NCBI RefSeq assembly: GCF_000832985.1
Contig: NZ_CP009920.1
Span: forward strand, 3,590,501-3,654,500
Direction of reading: 5' to 3'
DNA length: 64,000 nucleotides
Origin: Priestia megaterium NBRC 15308 = ATCC 14581
GTDB lineage: Bacteria; Bacillota; Bacilli; Bacillales; Bacillaceae_H
Shown: positions 61,912 to 64,000 of the stretch, piece after piece
Numbering within the stretch: the stretch's first letter is position 1
Layout: every line of letters starts with the position of its first letter
Notes under the pieces: model-generated
Databases searched by the model: none
What the model was told of the DNA's origin: nothing
What the model saw: only the letters and a program-made list of their open reading frames with translations
Made by a program: the position numbers and the translations under genes

Positions 61912-62920
61912 GAATTTTGCAGCATTTGGAGAGGTAATGATGCGTTTACAAGTACCAGGATATGAATTACTTTCTCAAGCTCATACATTAAGCTATTCGT
62001 TTTCTGGTACAGGGGTAAATGTAGCGGCGGGGTTAGCTAACTTCGGATATACGGGATATTTGATTTCTGCTTTACCGGATAACGCTGTGGGAGATGCAGC
62101 TGTATCTTATCTTAAAAAGTTAGGTATTTCACAGTCATTTATTAAACGCAGCGGAAAACATGTCGGTATGTATTTTTTAGAAAATGGATTTGGGTCCCGA
62201 TCTAGCCGGGTTACATATACCAACCGTTTAGAAAGCAGCTTCAACAGAGCTCCTGAAGGCATATATGATTTTGAGAATATTGCGGAGAAAGTAGATGTGA
62301 TGCATTTTTGCGGAATCTCTCTGGCAATGAATGATTCCGTCCGGTTCCATATGAAATCATTTGCCAAAGCGGTAAAAGAACGCGGTGGTATGGTCGTATT
62401 TGACTGTAACTACCGTCCGTCTCTATGGGGAGATGGAGGATATGAAAGCGCAAAACCTCATTATGAAGATATGCTGTACCTTGCAGATATCGTAATGATG
62501 AATGAACAAGATGCTATGCACATTCTTAAGATGGAAACAGAAGAAACAAGCAGAAGAGAGCAGCTGATGAAACTAATTCCAAAGGTGGCAAAGAAGTACG
62601 ATCTTTCTGTCGTAGCCGGTACGCACCGATCTATTAATAAGGACAATAAGCACTCTTTGTGCGGTTTTATATATAAAAATCATACATTTACATTTTCTGA
62701 TACGATTACTTTTTCTGTCTATGATAGAATAGGCGCAGGAGATGCCTATACAAGCGGCATTTTATATGGCGAGTTAGAGGGCTTTTCGACAGAAAAGACT
62801 GTTGCATTCGCTGTAACAGCGGGAATGCTTGCTCATACAATCGTAGGCGATACTCCTATGTCATCCCAGTACGATATACAAAAAGCGATGACAGAATCAG
62901 TAGGCGATGTAGAAAGGTAG
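61904..62920 (+). CDS. PfkB-family sugar kinase (2-keto-3-deoxygluconate kinase-like)
   Basis: 338-residue ribokinase-family kinase: GEVMMRL near the N-terminus, GTGVNVAAGLANFG (substrate loop) and DRIGAGDAYTSG with catalytic Asp280. The ATG at 61904 overlaps the aldolase gene by 8 bases without a strong ribosome site, suggesting coupled translation. In this operon it should phosphorylate KDG, or the amino-sugar acid before the lyase step. Confidence 0.9.
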   Translation: MAKNFAAFGEVMMRLQVPGYELLSQAHTLSYSFSGTGVNVAAGLANFGYTGYLISALPDNAVGDAAVSYLKKLGISQSFIKRSGKHVGMYFLENGFGSRSSRVTYTNRLESSFNRAPEGIYDFENIAEKVDVMHFCGISLAMNDSVRFHMKSFAKAVKERGGMVVFDCNYRPSLWGDGGYESAKPHYEDMLYLADIVMMNEQDAMHILKMETEETSRREQLMKLIPKVAKKYDLSVVAGTHRSINKDNKHSLCGFIYKNHTFTFSDTITFSVYDRIGAGDAYTSGILYGELEGFSTEKTVAFAVTAGMLAHTIVGDTPMSSQYDIQKAMTESVGDVER

Positions 62921-62931
62921 AGGATGTAATA

Positions 62932-63648
62932 GTGAACGTATCTCGAAAAAAAGGACCATTGTATTTGCAAATAAAAAATATCTTAAAAGATCGAATTTTG
63001 CATGGCGTGTATCCCATTCAAACAAATATTCCTTCTGAACCGCAGCTGGAAGAGGAATTTCAAGTAAGTAAAATTACGGTTCGAAATGCTATTAAAGAAC
63101 TTGTGAAAGATGGATATTTAGAAACAAAAAGCGGTAAAGGAACAAAAGTTATTCGAAATACATCCATTTCAAGGCTGTCAAAAGGAAAACGCTTTACCGA
63201 AGTGTTGGTGGAAAAAGGGCATATCATTCAAAAAAGGCTGCTTGGGGCAGAGACAATTGAAAATGCACCAGAAACAACTTTATATAAGCTGTTCGGTGAG
63301 CAATGCATTCGAATAGAACGTCTTTACTATTTAGATAATGAACCTTATATTCATTACACGCATTATTTAACCATGCAGCGCATGGAAGGGATAGAATTAA
63401 CACACTTAAATGCACAATCGTTATACGATTTGATTGAAGAACAGGATATTACATTGGAGAAATTTCGAGATCAGTTTGCTGTTGCAAAAGCTGATTCTTA
63501 TGTAGGCGAAAGACTGAATGTGCAGGCCGGAGAAGCGCTATTAAAAAGATCACGGTATTCATATGATGAAGAAGGAAATATCATCGAATACAGTGAGGGC
63601 TATTATAATACAGAGATGCAGCAATACATTGTGAATTACGATATTTAA
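62932..63648 (+). CDS. GntR/HutC-family transcriptional regulator
   Basis: 238-residue regulator: N-terminal winged helix (PLYLQIKNILKDRI, SEPQLEEEFQVSKITVRNAI) and a C-terminal UTRA effector domain (ERLYYLDNEPYIHYTHYL). GTG 62932 after GAGGATG, 11 bases after the kinase gene. It probably represses the operon and is released by an intermediate of the sugar-acid pathway. Confidence 0.9.
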   Translation: MNVSRKKGPLYLQIKNILKDRILHGVYPIQTNIPSEPQLEEEFQVSKITVRNAIKELVKDGYLETKSGKGTKVIRNTSISRLSKGKRFTEVLVEKGHIIQKRLLGAETIENAPETTLYKLFGEQCIRIERLYYLDNEPYIHYTHYLTMQRMEGIELTHLNAQSLYDLIEEQDITLEKFRDQFAVAKADSYVGERLNVQAGEALLKRSRYSYDEEGNIIEYSEGYYNTEMQQYIVNYDI

Positions 63649-63727
63649 GAAGTGCGAGAAGAATACATATTCTTTTCGCCTGAAAAAATGAGAGCGTTTA
63701 CTAAATGGGGGAAAAGAGGAATTTAGT

Positions 63728-64000
63728 ATGGATATGTATCTATTGCTTGTGACATGCCTAGCCATTGTTATTGTTGTATTAGGGGTCTCTTGGTGGAAGT
63801 GGCACGCTTTTATCAGCTTAACCGTTGCCAGTTTATTTCTGGCTATTATGTCAGGGCTTTCAATGGACAAAATTGTGGGAGCTTATGAAACAGGAGTCGG
63901 CAGTGTTTTAGGTCACCTTGTTGGAATCTTGGCGCTTGGAACGATTTTAGGAAAAATGATGTCAGACTCAGGTGCTGGCATGCAGGTCGCGGAGTTTTTT
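63728..64000 (+). CDS. GntP-family gluconate-type permease, 3' end cut by the window edge
   Basis: The first 91 codons of an H+-coupled permease of the GntP family: two or three hydrophobic helices, then GHLVGILALGTILGKMMSDSGAG, which here is split as GILALGTILGKMM and SDSGAG, a family hallmark. ATG 63728 after GAGGAA. As the last visible gene of the operon it probably imports the sugar acid. Confidence 0.9.
   Translation, partial: MDMYLLLVTCLAIVIVVLGVSWWKWHAFISLTVASLFLAIMSGLSMDKIVGAYETGVGSVLGHLVGILALGTILGKMMSDSGAGMQVAEFF

Overview
The window is a chromosomal segment of a spore-forming, low-GC Gram-positive bacterium of the Bacillaceae. Gene content and order best fit the Priestia (Bacillus) megaterium group; that is inference from gene order and protein character, as no database was searched. 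Much of the left third follows the Bacillus subtilis ypvA-ypwA-xpt-pbuX-bcsA-ypbQ-dynA-ypbS and ypdQ-ypeP-ypeQ-ypzA-cspD neighbourhoods. A gamma-type spore protein with a sigma-G promoter and a GerPF-like germination protein with a sigma-K promoter confirm a sporulating host.

Layout. 1-5.6 kb: a helicase (cut by the window edge), an M32 carboxypeptidase, and the purine salvage pair xpt-pbuX behind two PurR boxes and a guanine riboswitch. 5.7-7.3 kb: a LysR regulator and a succinate-semialdehyde-type dehydrogenase, originally divergent, both beheaded by what looks like one deletion. 7.6-15.1 kb: an acetyltransferase, type III polyketide synthase plus methyltransferase (bcsA-ypbQ), a 30-codon membrane peptide behind a Fur box, and a dynamin (dynA)-nucleotidyltransferase-ypbS operon. 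15.2-19.1 kb: small spore and housekeeping genes, two RNase H-like proteins, cspD, and a small orphan gene flanked by CodY-box matches. 19.4-26.3 kb: an MFS exporter, a 1401-residue TPR protein with an embedded C39-like peptidase domain, and a nucleobase permease.

26.5-35.7 kb: a CodY-type promoter drives dppABCDE-ykfA-ykfC-ykfD and a final serine beta-lactamase-fold gene. It imports and dismantles dipeptides and murein peptides; ykfB is absent. 36-42.8 kb: two short proteins resembling the DnaD/DnaB-type replication domain, an acetyltransferase, an MHYT-PAS-GGDEF-EAL cyclic-di-GMP enzyme, a TVP38-family gene broken by one nonsense codon, two tiny membrane peptides and a DUF985 cupin. 42.8-45.8 kb: the des-desK-desR cold-sensing fatty-acid desaturase system. 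45.9-51.6 kb: membrane proteins, cardiolipin synthase, a GerPF-like protein and a LysM-GH18 cell-wall hydrolase.

51.9-58.8 kb: a glycosyltransferase, a UDP-glucose pyrophosphorylase and an MFS exporter in a row (possible glucosylation and export of a small molecule), a composite intergenic repeat, another MFS gene, a DCC-family protein and a short-chain dehydrogenase. 58.9-64 kb: a compact catabolic operon (deacetylase, DgaE-like ammonia lyase, DgaF-like aldolase, PfkB kinase, GntR regulator, GntP permease cut by the edge) that probably takes up and degrades an amino-sugar acid such as D-glucosaminate or an N-acyl form. No rRNA, tRNA, CRISPR array, prophage or intact insertion sequence was seen.
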